Assembly: GCF_003957375.1 (NCBI RefSeq)
Contig: NZ_CP025473.1
Location: 2,319,501 to 2,383,500, forward strand
From: Enterococcus mundtii
GTDB taxonomy: Bacteria > Bacillota > Bacilli > Lactobacillales > Enterococcaceae
Direction of reading: 5' to 3'
DNA: 64,000 nt
The translations under genes were made by a program, and so were the position numbers. Below the pieces are notes generated by a model. It had not been told where the DNA came from. It ran no database searches and was given only the letters and a program-made list of their open reading frames with translations. Below are positions 1-8,461 of this stretch, piece by piece (positions within the stretch are counted from its first letter, which is position 1; every line of letters starts with the position of its first letter).

Positions 1-920
1 CGATCAAAATATCGAACATTGCCTAACGCGCCACCTAGTTTGCTGACATAAGGAAAACTGTCCGTAAAAATATTGTTTGGTTCATCAATCGTCGGTAAAT
101 CTCCTCTAAAATCGACGATCTGATTTTCTGAATGGATCGTCATTGTTTCATTGCCATCATAAAAAATCAATTCCATACTTTCATCATTGTTTTTAACAGT
201 GTCTGGCTGGGAAAAAAAAGCATTCCGAAAGACGGTGTATGGTTGCTGAGATAAGATATAACTGTATTTTTTTAGTTTCATTGGTTCTTTGATACTGTGC
301 TGTGTTTCAATACTTTCTGGCGTTCTGAATACAGGTGTCCAGTTGACATCTGAAGAATTCAAATCATGTTCTATTTCTTTCCAATCCATCGATAGACTGG
401 CTTCATAAATCGTCCGCTGATCATAATCAATAAAACTAACTTTTTCGTCTTTTAGATCAAATTGGACACTCGTAAAATAGACATCTTCATTTTGGACTGA
501 ACCTAGATCAATATTCAATCCAAATGCTTTCACATAGCCACTGAGTAGATAAGGTGCGTTATAAGAGAATTCGATTCCTTCATTGAGAGACTTCTTTTGA
601 TTGAACTTCTCTTGGTCTGCTTCCACGACTTCTGTCAGCTTGCCAAAACGAGCACCTTCGATCAACCCATGTATTTGAGAGATCAGGTTCTCACTATTCG
701 TTTCTTTCACTGTATCTGTTTGAAACCATGTGAGGTGTAAAGGCAAATAAATTTCTGATGCTTTACGATAGCTTTGTGATTCAATCACTTGTGAATTGCT
801 CTCTTCTAAGTTGATTGAAATTTTCCCTGCTGGACTCAACCAAATTGCATAAGAGAAGTACAGGCTTAATGCAACCATCAAGATCAAACCAATTCGTATA
901 AATTTTTCAGAAATCTTCAT
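1..920 (-). CDS. walH: WalH/YycH regulatory protein, C-terminus cut by window edge
   Basis: The frame is open from an ATG at 920 to the window edge, giving the first 306 or so residues. An N-terminal membrane segment (about residues 7-27, IRIGLILMVALSLYFSYAIW) is followed by an extracytoplasmic region, as in YycH. Its ATG overlaps the walK stop as ATGA, so the two are translationally coupled. In Bacillus and Staphylococcus YycH interacts with WalK at the membrane and tunes its activity. Identity rests on the walR-walK-yycH order plus topology; the sequence itself is weakly conserved. The C-terminal third lies outside the window. Confidence 0.85.
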   Translation of the reverse strand, partial: MKISEKFIRIGLILMVALSLYFSYAIWLSPAGKISINLEESNSQVIESQSYRKASEIYLPLHLTWFQTDTVKETNSENLISQIHGLIEGARFGKLTEVVEADQEKFNQKKSLNEGIEFSYNAPYLLSGYVKAFGLNIDLGSVQNEDVYFTSVQFDLKDEKVSFIDYDQRTIYEASLSMDWKEIEHDLNSSDVNWTPVFRTPESIETQHSIKEPMKLKKYSYILSQQPYTVFRNAFFSQPDTVKNNDESMELIFYDGNETMTIHSENQIVDFRGDLPTIDEPNNIFTDSFPYVSKLGGALGNVRYFD

Positions 921-2758
921 TCCCACCATTCCTCCTCATACGGTTCATAAGGTAAAGAAATATAGAAGGTTGAACCTTTTCCCTCCTTACTTTCTGCCCA
1001 GATTGCGCCATGATGTGCTTTCACTACTTCGCGAGAGATTGCTAAGCCTAATCCTGTTCCACCTTGCGCTCTAGCTCTTGCTTTATCCACTCGATAAAAA
1101 CGTTCAAATACACGATTCAAATCTTTTTTAGGAATACCTAGCCCTTGGTCTGTAATACTTAAAATCACATTGTTATGTGTTTCAAGCAACCGGCAAGTAA
1201 TTGTTCCCCCATCGGGTGAATATTTGATCGCATTATTCATGATATTGTCAATAACTTGGATGATTTTATCTGTGTCGATCTCGACCCACAGATCTCGTTG
1301 CGTAAATTCTCGACGGATCGTATAATTTTTTTCTTGATTACCAACCATCATATCAAAACGATCTAACACAAAATTAACGAGTTCATTAAAATTGACATAT
1401 TCTAATTGTAATTGAGTATTCCCCGTATCCATGCGAGATAGATTCAGTAGATCATTGATCATGCGGATCATACGATCGGTCTCATCTAAGGTCACTTTTA
1501 AAAAGTTCGGTGCGACTTCTTCGTCCTTCCAAGCACCCTCACTCAGTGCTTCGATATAACTACGCATACTTGTTAAAGGCGTACGCAACTCATGGGAAAC
1601 GTTCGATACGAACTCACGACGTTCCCGTTCTGTTTTCTCTTGTTCCGTTACATCATGTAAAACTGCAACCAACCCACTGATAAAGCCAGATTCTCGACGG
1701 ATCATCGAAAAATCGACGCGTAAAATCATCTGGTCAGCTTCTCTCGCTCCAGTTGATCGATCTAAAATCATTTCATTCGGATCTTCTAACAGTTTTCGTA
1801 ACGTGTATTCTTCTTCAATTGCTAAAAGAGTCAAGATTGACTGTCCGATTGCTTCTTCTTTTTTCAAGTCTAATAATGAGACAGCCATATCATTGATCGT
1901 AATGATCTTCCCACGACGATCGGTTGCAATAACGCCATCTGTCATATGTGACAAAACGCTGTCTAACCGATTTCGTTCAGCTTCCATCGTATCTTGCGCT
2001 TCCTCGATCCGTTCTGCTAATTGGTTGAACGTTTCAGCCAACTGACCTAATTCATCTTGACCATGGACCTTTACTTTACGGCTATAATCACCACGCGCAA
2101 TGCGGATCGCTTGCTCACGCATTTCACCGATCGGTTGCGTAATGGAACGTGCGACCAGAACAGACACAACCATTGAGATGAATGCAGCAATTAACGAAGC
2201 AGTAAAGAAAATCAGTGCTGTATTATTGATTTCTGAATATTTTTGTTCGATATCACTTTTGACGTAAAGAGCCCCGATGACGGCGTCGCCGGTCGGGGAC
2301 AAAATCGGTTGAATATTGATATTTACTCGTTTTCCGTCATCATCTAATGCGACATATCGTTTGGTTGTAAAATCATTCATATCGACGTAATCATTCTTTT
2401 TGCCGACTGAACCTTGTTCGCTTACCTCTGTCGTTGCTCGAATGATGCCTTTTTCATCCACGACACGAATCTCAATGATATCACTTGAAGCACTGGTCTC
2501 AATAAAACGTTTGATATTCCCATTGACATCATCGATAGTCGCACTTTCATTGCCTTTCCCATTCAGTTCTGGACTGATCGTTGTCGCTAATGTTTCGACT
2601 GTTTGGTTCATATCTTTGATAAAGGTATTGATCGTTGAACGTTCCAATCCTCTAATAAAATAAGCACCTATAATTTCAATTGAGATCAGTAAAATCAAAA
2701 TAAATGTAATAGCTATTTTGAAGTTTACTGATCGAAAAAAACGGACTTTTCCTTTCAT
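917..2758 (-). CDS. walK: Sensor histidine kinase WalK (VicK/YycG)
   Basis: Membrane sensor kinase controlling peptidoglycan hydrolases and cell-wall homeostasis. The order is TM1 (about 14-34), an extracellular PAS-like sensor, TM2 (about 181-203), HAMP (to about 255), cytoplasmic PAS (about 262-372), HisKA with the phospho-acceptor H389 in VSNVSHELRTPLTSMRSY, then HATPase_c with N-box NNAIKYSPDGG and G-boxes DQGLGIP and GGTGLGLAIS. The 613-residue length is normal. The PAS domain keeps H271, D274, H368 and E372, which line up with the zinc ligands reported for S. aureus WalK. It lies 4 bp after walR and overlaps walH by 4 bp, so the three form one operon. Confidence 0.97.
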   Translation of the reverse strand: MKGKVRFFRSVNFKIAITFILILLISIEIIGAYFIRGLERSTINTFIKDMNQTVETLATTISPELNGKGNESATIDDVNGNIKRFIETSASSDIIEIRVVDEKGIIRATTEVSEQGSVGKKNDYVDMNDFTTKRYVALDDDGKRVNINIQPILSPTGDAVIGALYVKSDIEQKYSEINNTALIFFTASLIAAFISMVVSVLVARSITQPIGEMREQAIRIARGDYSRKVKVHGQDELGQLAETFNQLAERIEEAQDTMEAERNRLDSVLSHMTDGVIATDRRGKIITINDMAVSLLDLKKEEAIGQSILTLLAIEEEYTLRKLLEDPNEMILDRSTGAREADQMILRVDFSMIRRESGFISGLVAVLHDVTEQEKTERERREFVSNVSHELRTPLTSMRSYIEALSEGAWKDEEVAPNFLKVTLDETDRMIRMINDLLNLSRMDTGNTQLQLEYVNFNELVNFVLDRFDMMVGNQEKNYTIRREFTQRDLWVEIDTDKIIQVIDNIMNNAIKYSPDGGTITCRLLETHNNVILSITDQGLGIPKKDLNRVFERFYRVDKARARAQGGTGLGLAISREVVKAHHGAIWAESKEGKGSTFYISLPYEPYEEEWWE

Positions 2759-2762
2759 CCAA

Positions 2763-3467
2763 TTACTCCTGTTCTTGATTACGCAAGTAATACCCTACGC
2801 CTCGGCGTGTAACTAAATAGCTAGGATGACTTGGATTATCCTCGATTTTTTCACGCAAACGACGAACGGTCACGTCTACTGTACGAACATCACCAAAATA
2901 ATCATAGCCCCAGACGGTTTGTAACAAATGTTCCCGTGTCATGACTTGACCAATGTGTTTTGCTAAATAAAAGAGCAGTTCAAACTCACGGTGAGTCAAT
3001 TCAATCGTTTCGCCACGTTTCGTCACCATATACGCATCGGGATGGATCGTTAAGTCCCCAATGATCAGTTCAGAAGGTGTGACTTCTTCCACTTCTTTGG
3101 TAGCAGAAGCGCCACGTCGAAGATTTGCTTTCACACGTGCCACTAATTCACGATTAGAGAACGGTTTGGTCACATAATCATCTGCTCCCAGTTCCAAGCC
3201 TAACACTTTATCGATTTCAGAATCCTTAGCTGTCACCATGATGATCGGCATATCAAACGTTTTTCGTACTTCACGAGCCACTTCTAAGCCATCCATTTTT
3301 GGCAACATCAAATCTAGTAAAATCAAATCAGGTTCCACTTCGGCTACTTTTGCTAAAGCTTCTTCCCCATCATATGCTGTATAGACGTCATAGCCTTCTT
3401 TTGCTAAGTTAAATTTGACGATATCCGAAATCGGTTTTTCGTCGTCGACAACTAGTATTTTTTTCAT
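2763..3467 (-). CDS. walR: Response regulator WalR (VicR/YycF)
   Basis: OmpR/PhoB-type regulator of 234 residues. The receiver domain (1-120) has the acidic pair D9/D10, phospho-acceptor D52 in [11 protein letters not shown] and K102 in the DYVTKPF motif; the winged-helix effector domain follows (about 135-232). An upstream in-frame ATG at 3497 would add ten residues ([10 protein letters not shown]), but the ribosome site AGGTGGC at 3473-3479 fits the ATG at 3467 and family alignments start at [10 protein letters not shown]. It is the first gene of the walR-walK-walH operon and essential in most Firmicutes. Confidence 0.97.
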   Translation of the reverse strand: MKKILVVDDEKPISDIVKFNLAKEGYDVYTAYDGEEALAKVAEVEPDLILLDLMLPKMDGLEVAREVRKTFDMPIIMVTAKDSEIDKVLGLELGADDYVTKPFSNRELVARVKANLRRGASATKEVEEVTPSELIIGDLTIHPDAYMVTKRGETIELTHREFELLFYLAKHIGQVMTREHLLQTVWGYDYFGDVRTVDVTVRRLREKIEDNPSHPSYLVTRRGVGYYLRNQEQE

Positions 3468-3505
3468 AAAGAGCCACCTCTTAGTTAGTATTGTCATTCT
3501 GCTCT

Positions 3506-3511
3506 ATTATA
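3506..3511 (-). promoter_or_regulatory. Probable -10 box of the walR operon
   Basis: The minus strand reads TATAAT 39 nt upstream of the walR start. No good -35 hexamer sits 16-18 nt further upstream, so only the -10 is proposed. Confidence 0.4.
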
Positions 3512-3571
3512 CCGCATTTCTTATCAGGTTTCATCTTTCTAAAAAAATAGGACGTTATTGATAAAAATTGC

Positions 3572-3709
3572 ATGATTGAACAGGCGGATTCAGATGCCTA
3601 CAAACCTCCACGAATCCCACTTGTCGCTTATCAAAGTATGCAATTAGATGATTATAAAAATAAACCGCTAACTCGGAAAAGTTATAGCGGTTTATTCTTG
3701 CTCCATTGA
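3572..3709 (+). other. 45-codon open frame, possible gene remnant
   Basis: An ATG-to-TGA frame encodes 45 residues (MIEQADSDAYKPPRIPLVAY and so on) with ordinary enterococcal codon choice. It has no ribosome site and its 3' part runs through the terminator hairpin at 3659-3696. I do not recognise it. It may be the tail of a decayed gene rather than an active one. Confidence 0.15.
3659..3696 (-). terminator. Terminator of the DUF1002 gene
   Basis: Arms AATAAACCGCTA and TAGCGGTTTATT form a 12-bp stem. On the minus strand the stem runs into TTTTTATAAT, so it should end transcripts from the DUF1002 gene about 75 nt upstream. Confidence 0.7.
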
Positions 3710-3768
3710 CTAAAGATCCATATAGGGTAGCTCAAATCAAATATTTCATACATAAAAAACTATTTCGA

Positions 3769-4776
3769 TTATTGAGAGTCTCCAGAAAACATGCCAGTGA
3801 TCGAATCCCATATGCCACTAAAGAATCCTTTGATATTTTCCCAAAGCCCTTTTGATTTTTCTTGAATTTGCTTGCTTGCCTCAGTCAAGTCTAATTCTTT
3901 CACGAAGTCTTCAAAAATATTTTTATCTTTCATTTCACTCATCAACGAAGTTATTTCTGTGACTTGATCGCTTGTCATTACATCTTCTAGTCCATTATCC
4001 TTCAGAGCTTTTTCTACTGTCGTTTGAATATCCGCTTGTGTCAGTGCTTTGCCATCAGCAGTCTTAGCTGCTAATTCTTCTTTTGCTTGCTCCTGTGCTT
4101 TATTTAATGCTTCATCGGAATAGCCATCTTTGTCTTTGTTTTCTTCTGTGATAGACGATAAAACAGCCATCTCATTTTGAGCCACGCTGACACGGTCTTG
4201 ATTAATGATGCCCCCTGACTCTTCTACGATTTTGTACACACCAGCTAAAGCACCTGAACCATCGATTGGTACTGCAGATGCGACCGTCAATTTTGCATCG
4301 GTGATCCCAGCTGTTAACGCTGCATTTTGATACTGAGCGGCTGTGATTCGTGTGATATTTTCTGGTGTCGCGATATCAACAGTGATCCCTTCGCCTTCAG
4401 CGAGCGTCTGCATACGTACAGAACTGTAAACTGCCCAGTCTTTGGTAAAACCACCGTCAGGAATATAGGACATCAAGTCTGTACCGGACGTTTTATAGAT
4501 CGGTGTTTCTCCTTTGATCCCTAATTTATCTAATGTATAAGTTTCTTGTTCTTTCGTTAACGCATTACCAATTGCTACTGCATTGATCTGTAATCGTTCA
4601 CTAGAGCTGGTTGTCGTTGTTGAATCGGAAGAATCCGTAGCAACTGTCGAGTCAACCGTTCCTGAAATTGGGACAATACTTTGCGTTGTTGCCGTCTCGT
4701 CTGCTAATACGATTGGTGTTGCTAGTAAAACTTGGCTTGAGACCAAGAGAGTGGCAATAAGTTTTGTTTTCTTCAT
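3769..4776 (-). CDS. Secreted DUF1002 family protein (YpuA-like)
   Basis: A 335-residue exported protein. It has a signal peptide (KTKLIATLLVSSQVLLATPI, cleavage near residue 25), a Ser/Thr-rich linker (about 38-60), and a DUF1002 domain (about 65-270) with the family-typical IGNALTKEQ and PIDGSGALAGVYKI-like segments. The C-terminal 60 residues are helical and end in an amphipathic Trp/Phe-rich stretch (GLWENIKGFFSGIWDSITGM) that could contact the membrane. DUF1002 proteins (YpuA in Bacillus) are linked to the envelope, but their molecular role is not known. It is monocistronic with its own terminator. The ATG at 4776 has ribosome site GGAGG nearby. Confidence 0.85.
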   Translation of the reverse strand: MKKTKLIATLLVSSQVLLATPIVLADETATTQSIVPISGTVDSTVATDSSDSTTTTSSSERLQINAVAIGNALTKEQETYTLDKLGIKGETPIYKTSGTDLMSYIPDGGFTKDWAVYSSVRMQTLAEGEGITVDIATPENITRITAAQYQNAALTAGITDAKLTVASAVPIDGSGALAGVYKIVEESGGIINQDRVSVAQNEMAVLSSITEENKDKDGYSDEALNKAQEQAKEELAAKTADGKALTQADIQTTVEKALKDNGLEDVMTSDQVTEITSLMSEMKDKNIFEDFVKELDLTEASKQIQEKSKGLWENIKGFFSGIWDSITGMFSGDSQ

Positions 4777-4940
4777 ACATAACCTCCATGTAGCTGTTTT
4801 CTGTTTTAAACATTGTACTATAAGGTCTATAAGATAACCTACACCTCAAGGCTGATTTGAAAAGAATCTTATACTATCTTTTAAGATTACGAGTGTTTTC
4901 TTAGCTATTCCAAACTTTTTAGACTTTATCTTTCATCAAA

Positions 4941-4976
4941 AAGCCCAACCTCCGAATATATCCGAGTGTTGGGCTT
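4941..4976 (-). terminator. Terminator after the release-factor homologue
   Basis: Stem AAGCCCAAC / GTTGGGCTT with inner pairs and an imperfect loop. The minus strand continues into TTTTTGAT. It lies 57 nt after the stop of the gene at 5033. Confidence 0.75.
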
Positions 4977-5032
4977 GGGCCATCTCCTTATTCTTCTAAG
5001 CTTCCTAGTTTACCATTTGTATGAATCGATTT

Positions 5033-6103
5033 TTAATAGCGTAATTGCAGCAGGATCGGCGATTGATTTTCTAATACTTCTGTTTCAGCAAAGATAACTT
5101 CTCCTCCATAACGCATGACTTCATAAATGATTTCATTTACGATATCTTCGACGTAGCCTTCGTCACTCGGTGAGATATCTACTAATTTGACTTGATGATC
5201 TCTAATCACTGCCTCTTGATAGTAGGCGTGATCCACAATCAATTTTTGTCCTTTTCCTTTAATTACTTGTCTGTAGATATTGGCTACATCACGCTCTACA
5301 CGCCCTTGGTTTTCCATCCCTACTATAGTGTGTAGTATCGTCTCTTTTTGATGACGAATATATTCTTGAATCACCTGATTTGCTTGCTCTCCTATCGCCA
5401 ACTCATTTTCGCCACTATCAGCTGTAAAGTTCCCATAGATTTCTCCAACAATCAGTTCATCTTTATGTGAAATCTGTTTATATGTCGCAATATTTTCTGT
5501 TGTTCCAGCTAAAATGATTGGGCGTGGATGACGATTCAAATAAGGTTGTAACTCAGAATCAATCCATTTGAAGAACTCTTTTTTGTAATTCGTTTGAACA
5601 CTTCCCATTGAATTCAATACGCGGTCTTTTGTCCAGTAGCCTTTATTCCTGATTGGGAAATGTGCGTCTTTCACTTCTTGTATCAGCATATCATCTACAT
5701 ATTCTAGTAGACGTGAACAATCCATCCCAATCGTTAACACATAATAATGGTTCATTTTACTTTCACTTCGTAAGATTTCTTTTGTATGGAAATACGCATC
5801 AATAACAAATTGACTCTCCAACACAAACGGTACTTCGATTTGTTCATTGACGCTTGGCGAAATAAAATAGACAATGCTTCCTCTTTTATGCGTAGGTTGA
5901 AAGTCTTTTAACACTTGATCGATTTTACGAATCGTTGTTTTCGCCGCTGTTGCTTCCCTTTCTTCTAACTCTAAAATAATCTGTTTTACTAGATTTTTTA
6001 ATACTAGTTTATATTTTTCAGCACTTTTCTCGTCATTTGGCATCCCTAACATGATCGTTACTGCTGGATTTTCTCTGTGGGCACTTAATTCTAAATAATT
6101 CAT
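5033..6103 (-). CDS. Bacterial archaeo-eukaryotic release-factor homologue (baeRF/Balon-like, possible ribosome hibernation factor)
   Basis: 356 residues resembling the bacterial aeRF1/Pelota-like (baeRF) group found in Lactobacillales. The N-terminal part (about 1-135, with AVTIMLGMP and HKRGSIVYFISP) is followed by a middle domain (about 140-260, with PIILAGTTENIATYK) and a C-terminal L7Ae-like domain (about 270-356). No GGQ peptide-release motif is seen, so peptidyl hydrolysis is unlikely. Balon, a relative from Psychrobacter, binds the ribosomal A site in dormant cells; a hibernation or rescue role here is inference. The ATG at 6103 has the ribosome site AAGGAG. Its promoter is of MerR type (6184-6214), shared with the catabolic locus near 31 kb, which hints at stress induction. 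Confidence 0.75.
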   Translation of the reverse strand: MNYLELSAHRENPAVTIMLGMPNDEKSAEKYKLVLKNLVKQIILELEEREATAAKTTIRKIDQVLKDFQPTHKRGSIVYFISPSVNEQIEVPFVLESQFVIDAYFHTKEILRSESKMNHYYVLTIGMDCSRLLEYVDDMLIQEVKDAHFPIRNKGYWTKDRVLNSMGSVQTNYKKEFFKWIDSELQPYLNRHPRPIILAGTTENIATYKQISHKDELIVGEIYGNFTADSGENELAIGEQANQVIQEYIRHQKETILHTIVGMENQGRVERDVANIYRQVIKGKGQKLIVDHAYYQEAVIRDHQVKLVDISPSDEGYVEDIVNEIIYEVMRYGGEVIFAETEVLENQSPILLQLRY

Positions 6104-6183
6104 TTTTAAACTCCTTCTTTCTACCTAAAAATAAACTGGCATAGTGATCAATCGATATGATCCGCATTTCTATGCCTACTTTA

Positions 6184-6214
6184 ATGATATTGGTTAGAGC
6201 GATTCTAAGGTCAA
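6184..6214 (-). promoter_or_regulatory. MerR-type promoter of the release-factor homologue
   Basis: On the minus strand -35 TTGACC (6209-6214) and -10 TATCAT (6184-6189) are separated by exactly 19 bp. The spacer is TTAGAATCGCTCTAACCAA, which contains a dyad (TTAGA/TCTAA). Over-long dyad-filled spacers are the hallmark of promoters controlled by MerR-family activators. The same arrangement is found at 31108, 31240 and 34443. Confidence 0.8.
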
Positions 6215-6320
6215 CCTAATTTTTTATACAAAATCAAAAATGCCGGAATAGTGTTTTTTCTTCTCCAAAAACTCTTGAAGCATGTTCCATTAAATTTAAA
6301 AATTAAATTTCCCCATAAAA

Positions 6321-6372
6321 AATCCCGCCCTAGAGAAGTCAGACCAATATCTAACTTCTAAAGAGCGGGATT
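6321..6372 (-). terminator. Terminator after degV
   Basis: Stem AATCCCGC / GCGGGATT extended by TAGAAGT / ACTTCTA. The minus strand then runs into TTTTTTAT. Confidence 0.8.
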
Positions 6373-6466
6373 CTATTTGCGATTCTTTTAGTGTCCACTA
6401 TTTTTTTCTAATTATTTTAGATAAAAAATAATACTGTTCTTTGATGATCACTTAGCTTCGATCATA

Positions 6467-7324
6467 CTATGCTTCAAGTATTTGCACACCAATCCCTAAT
6501 AAACCTGGGCCAGTGTGGACCACCAATGCCGGTGAGATTTGTCCAAAATAAATCTCTTGGGCATTAGGGAATTCACGTTCAAAGCGAGCCTTCATTTCAA
6601 TTGCTTCTTCTTCCGCTGCACCATGTGCGACTGCCAAGTTGAAGACTTTTGCATCCCCGACAGCTTCTTTCACATAGGACATTGTTTTGTCTAGACTTTT
6701 CTTTCTGCCTCGTGCTTTACCTACTGTATAATAGATGCCCTCTTCATTACAAGAGATGATAGGATTCAATTTTAAGGCATTTCCTAAAATTGAGGCAACT
6801 AGACCGATACGTCCGCCTTTTTGCAGGTATTCAAGTGTTGCTACATTGAAAAAGACTTTCGTGCGTTCAGCTAATGCAACTAATTCATCGATCAGCGTGT
6901 CCCATTCCATGCCTTCTTCGATCCATTTTGCGGCTTGGATTGCTGTAAAACCAGCGCCAATACCAATATTTTTAGTATCTAATACATGTGTTTGGATTCC
7001 TTCTTGTTCTTGTGCGACAAGACGAACCACATTATTCGTTCCGCTCAAACCACTTGAAATAGTGATTGCTAGAACTTTATCATAGCCATCATTTTTGATT
7101 TGATCAAAAATTTTAGTGATTGATTCTCCATCAGGTAACGAGGTACCCGGAATTTCCTCAGGTAAACGCTTATAAATCTCTTCAGGAGTAATATCGACTT
7201 TATCTGTATATTCTCTATCTTTATAAATGATTTTCAAAGGGATCACATAAATATTGTACATATCGATGATTTCTTGTGGCACATCTGTTCCTGAGTCTAC
7301 TAAAATCGCAATCTTATTCTTCAT
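6467..7324 (-). CDS. DegV family fatty-acid-binding protein (FakB-like)
   Basis: 285 residues covering the whole DegV fold. The N-terminal IAILVDSGTDVP motif, TSLPDGES near residue 62 and ITISSGLSGT near 88 form the lipid carboxylate-binding site; the C-terminal part holds the GKARGRKKS segment (about 203). DegV/FakB proteins bind a fatty acid and present it to the kinase FakA, which makes acyl-phosphate for phospholipid synthesis. No fakA is in the window. The start overlaps the end of the DUF1836 gene by 11 bp, so the two are co-transcribed. Confidence 0.9.
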   Translation of the reverse strand: MKNKIAILVDSGTDVPQEIIDMYNIYVIPLKIIYKDREYTDKVDITPEEIYKRLPEEIPGTSLPDGESITKIFDQIKNDGYDKVLAITISSGLSGTNNVVRLVAQEQEGIQTHVLDTKNIGIGAGFTAIQAAKWIEEGMEWDTLIDELVALAERTKVFFNVATLEYLQKGGRIGLVASILGNALKLNPIISCNEEGIYYTVGKARGRKKSLDKTMSYVKEAVGDAKVFNLAVAHGAAEEEAIEMKARFEREFPNAQEIYFGQISPALVVHTGPGLLGIGVQILEA

Positions 7325-7889
7325 TTTCTGTCTCCTTTTTTGCCTCTTGTAAATATTCGCTTTCTAAACTGATTGTTTTTTCTGCTAGTAGCTTCATTGC
7401 AAAAGAAATCGTCGCTGAACGTACAGCAACATATTCTAATGGAAGTTCTTGATTCAATAATTGTTCATGTTGTTTTCCTTGGGCTAATTGACTGACCATT
7501 CGTATCGCATTTTCTTGTTCATCACAAAAAAGATTGTATGCTTCACGGATGCCCACTGTTTTTCCTTGAAACAAAATTCCTTCTTTGATTTCAGGAATTG
7601 TCAACACTTGTTTAAGTGTTGTGATAGCAATCAGAAATGCCACATGTTGTTTGTTGTATCGCTTTTTGATTGGCGCCGGTACTAAACCTAGTTTCACATA
7701 ATTATTAACCATTGAAGAAGTTAACAAAGGATGTTTTTCTCCTTGGATAACTGGTGATAAATGACGATCTACTAGTGTCTTGACTTGATCCATGTATAGC
7801 TCCAAGTCTGGAAGTTCTTCCCAATGTGGTAAATGAAACGTTTCGATACTGACAGCCCAATCAATTAATTGCTGGCGCATTTTTTCCAT
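7314..7889 (-). CDS. DUF1836 domain protein, MerR-like HTH
   Basis: 191 residues. The DUF1836 region (about 20-130) includes a predicted helix-turn-helix (LTSSMVNNYVKLGLVPAP, about 57-74) resembling the MerR DNA-binding fold, followed by helices. Function is not established; these proteins are thought to regulate transcription and are often next to degV. It precedes degV with an 11-bp overlap. A perfect 8-bp inverted repeat directly after its own -10 box (7948-7968) suits self-regulation. ATG at 7889 with ribosome site AAGGAG. Confidence 0.8.
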   Translation of the reverse strand: MEKMRQQLIDWAVSIETFHLPHWEELPDLELYMDQVKTLVDRHLSPVIQGEKHPLLTSSMVNNYVKLGLVPAPIKKRYNKQHVAFLIAITTLKQVLTIPEIKEGILFQGKTVGIREAYNLFCDEQENAIRMVSQLAQGKQHEQLLNQELPLEYVAVRSATISFAMKLLAEKTISLESEYLQEAKKETENEE

Positions 7890-7947
7890 TATGAAAGCTC
7901 CTTTAGTGTTCTCATTAACATCTTATCAAAGTTTTCAAAAACATTCA

Positions 7948-8000
7948 ATCTAGTTACTCAAACTAGATGTATTAATAACAAAATCAAACATCAATATCAA
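7948..8000 (-). promoter_or_regulatory. Promoter and palindromic operator of DUF1836-degV
   Basis: Minus-strand -35 TTGATA (7995-8000), 17-bp spacer, -10 TATTAA (7972-7977). Immediately downstream, at the expected start of transcription, ATCTAGTT-N5-AACTAGAT (7948-7968) forms a perfect palindrome well placed for repression. Confidence 0.65.
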
Positions 8001-8040
8001 GCGTTTAAACGAGGATTGTTCTAGATTCTTCTTGGAATAA

Positions 8041-8068
8041 AAAAAAGACCCGCCATTTTCATGACGGG
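8041..8068 (-). terminator. Minus-strand terminator next to a small ORF
   Basis: CCCGCCAT, loop TTTC, ATGACGGG: an 8-bp stem with one mismatch. On the minus strand it leads into TCTTTTTTTTATT, a strong U tract. No annotated minus-strand gene lies just upstream, so it may end an unannotated small RNA. On the plus strand it precedes the ribosome site of the 26-codon ORF. Confidence 0.55.
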
Positions 8069-8083
8069 AAAAGGAGTAAAAAA

Positions 8084-8164
8084 ATGAAAAAGTGTTATGG
8101 GTTGTTCTTTTGCAAGAACTTTATTGGTTGGGATACATTTATCATAACGGTCATTTATGAATAA
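8084..8164 (+). CDS. Putative 26-residue peptide
   Basis: ATG to TAA, 26 codons (MKKCYGLFFCKNFIGWDTF then IITVIYE). The ribosome site AAAAGGAGTAAAAAA is near-ideal for this start. The peptide is hydrophobic with two cysteines and has no recognised family. It lies between a hairpin (8041-8068) and the tRNA-Lys promoter. The good initiation region is the only real support; it could also be a leader peptide or chance. Confidence 0.35.
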   Translation: MKKCYGLFFCKNFIGWDTFIITVIYE

Positions 8165-8223
8165 ACTATGAATGAATTTCTAGGAAGTAGTAAAGTTTTC
8201 GTAGATTTTTTATTGTACGTGCC

Positions 8224-8252
8224 TTGCATTTTAAAATGCTTAGTGCTACTAT
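8224..8252 (+). promoter_or_regulatory. tRNA-Lys promoter
   Basis: -35 TTGCAT (8224-8229), 17-bp spacer, -10 TACTAT (8247-8252), then 20 nt to the tRNA 5' end. Confidence 0.7.
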
Positions 8253-8272
8253 AATAAAGTACTTTTTCATAC

Positions 8273-8345
<73 letters not shown>

Positions 8346-8362
8346 TTGGGTGCCAAACCCAC

Positions 8363-8420
8363 GGAACAGGTAAATGTTGGTGCGAAAGCATTTCGAAAAC
8401 ATTTATGCTGTTCCTTTTTT
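8363..8420 (+). terminator. Terminator of tRNA-Lys
   Basis: GGAACAG...TAAATGTT pairs with AACATTTA...CTGTTCC, followed by TTTTTT at 8415-8420. Confidence 0.9.
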
Positions 8421-8421
8421 G

Positions 8422-8461
8422 TTTTAAACCTTTTTTAGATTACCTTGAAAAAGGTTTAAAA
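8422..8461. repeat. Perfect 14-bp inverted repeat
   Basis: TTTTAAACCTTTTT (8422-8435) and its exact complement AAAAAGGTTTAAAA (8448-8461) are separated by 12 bp. It directly follows the tRNA terminator and could act as a back-up terminator in both directions. Confidence 0.6.
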
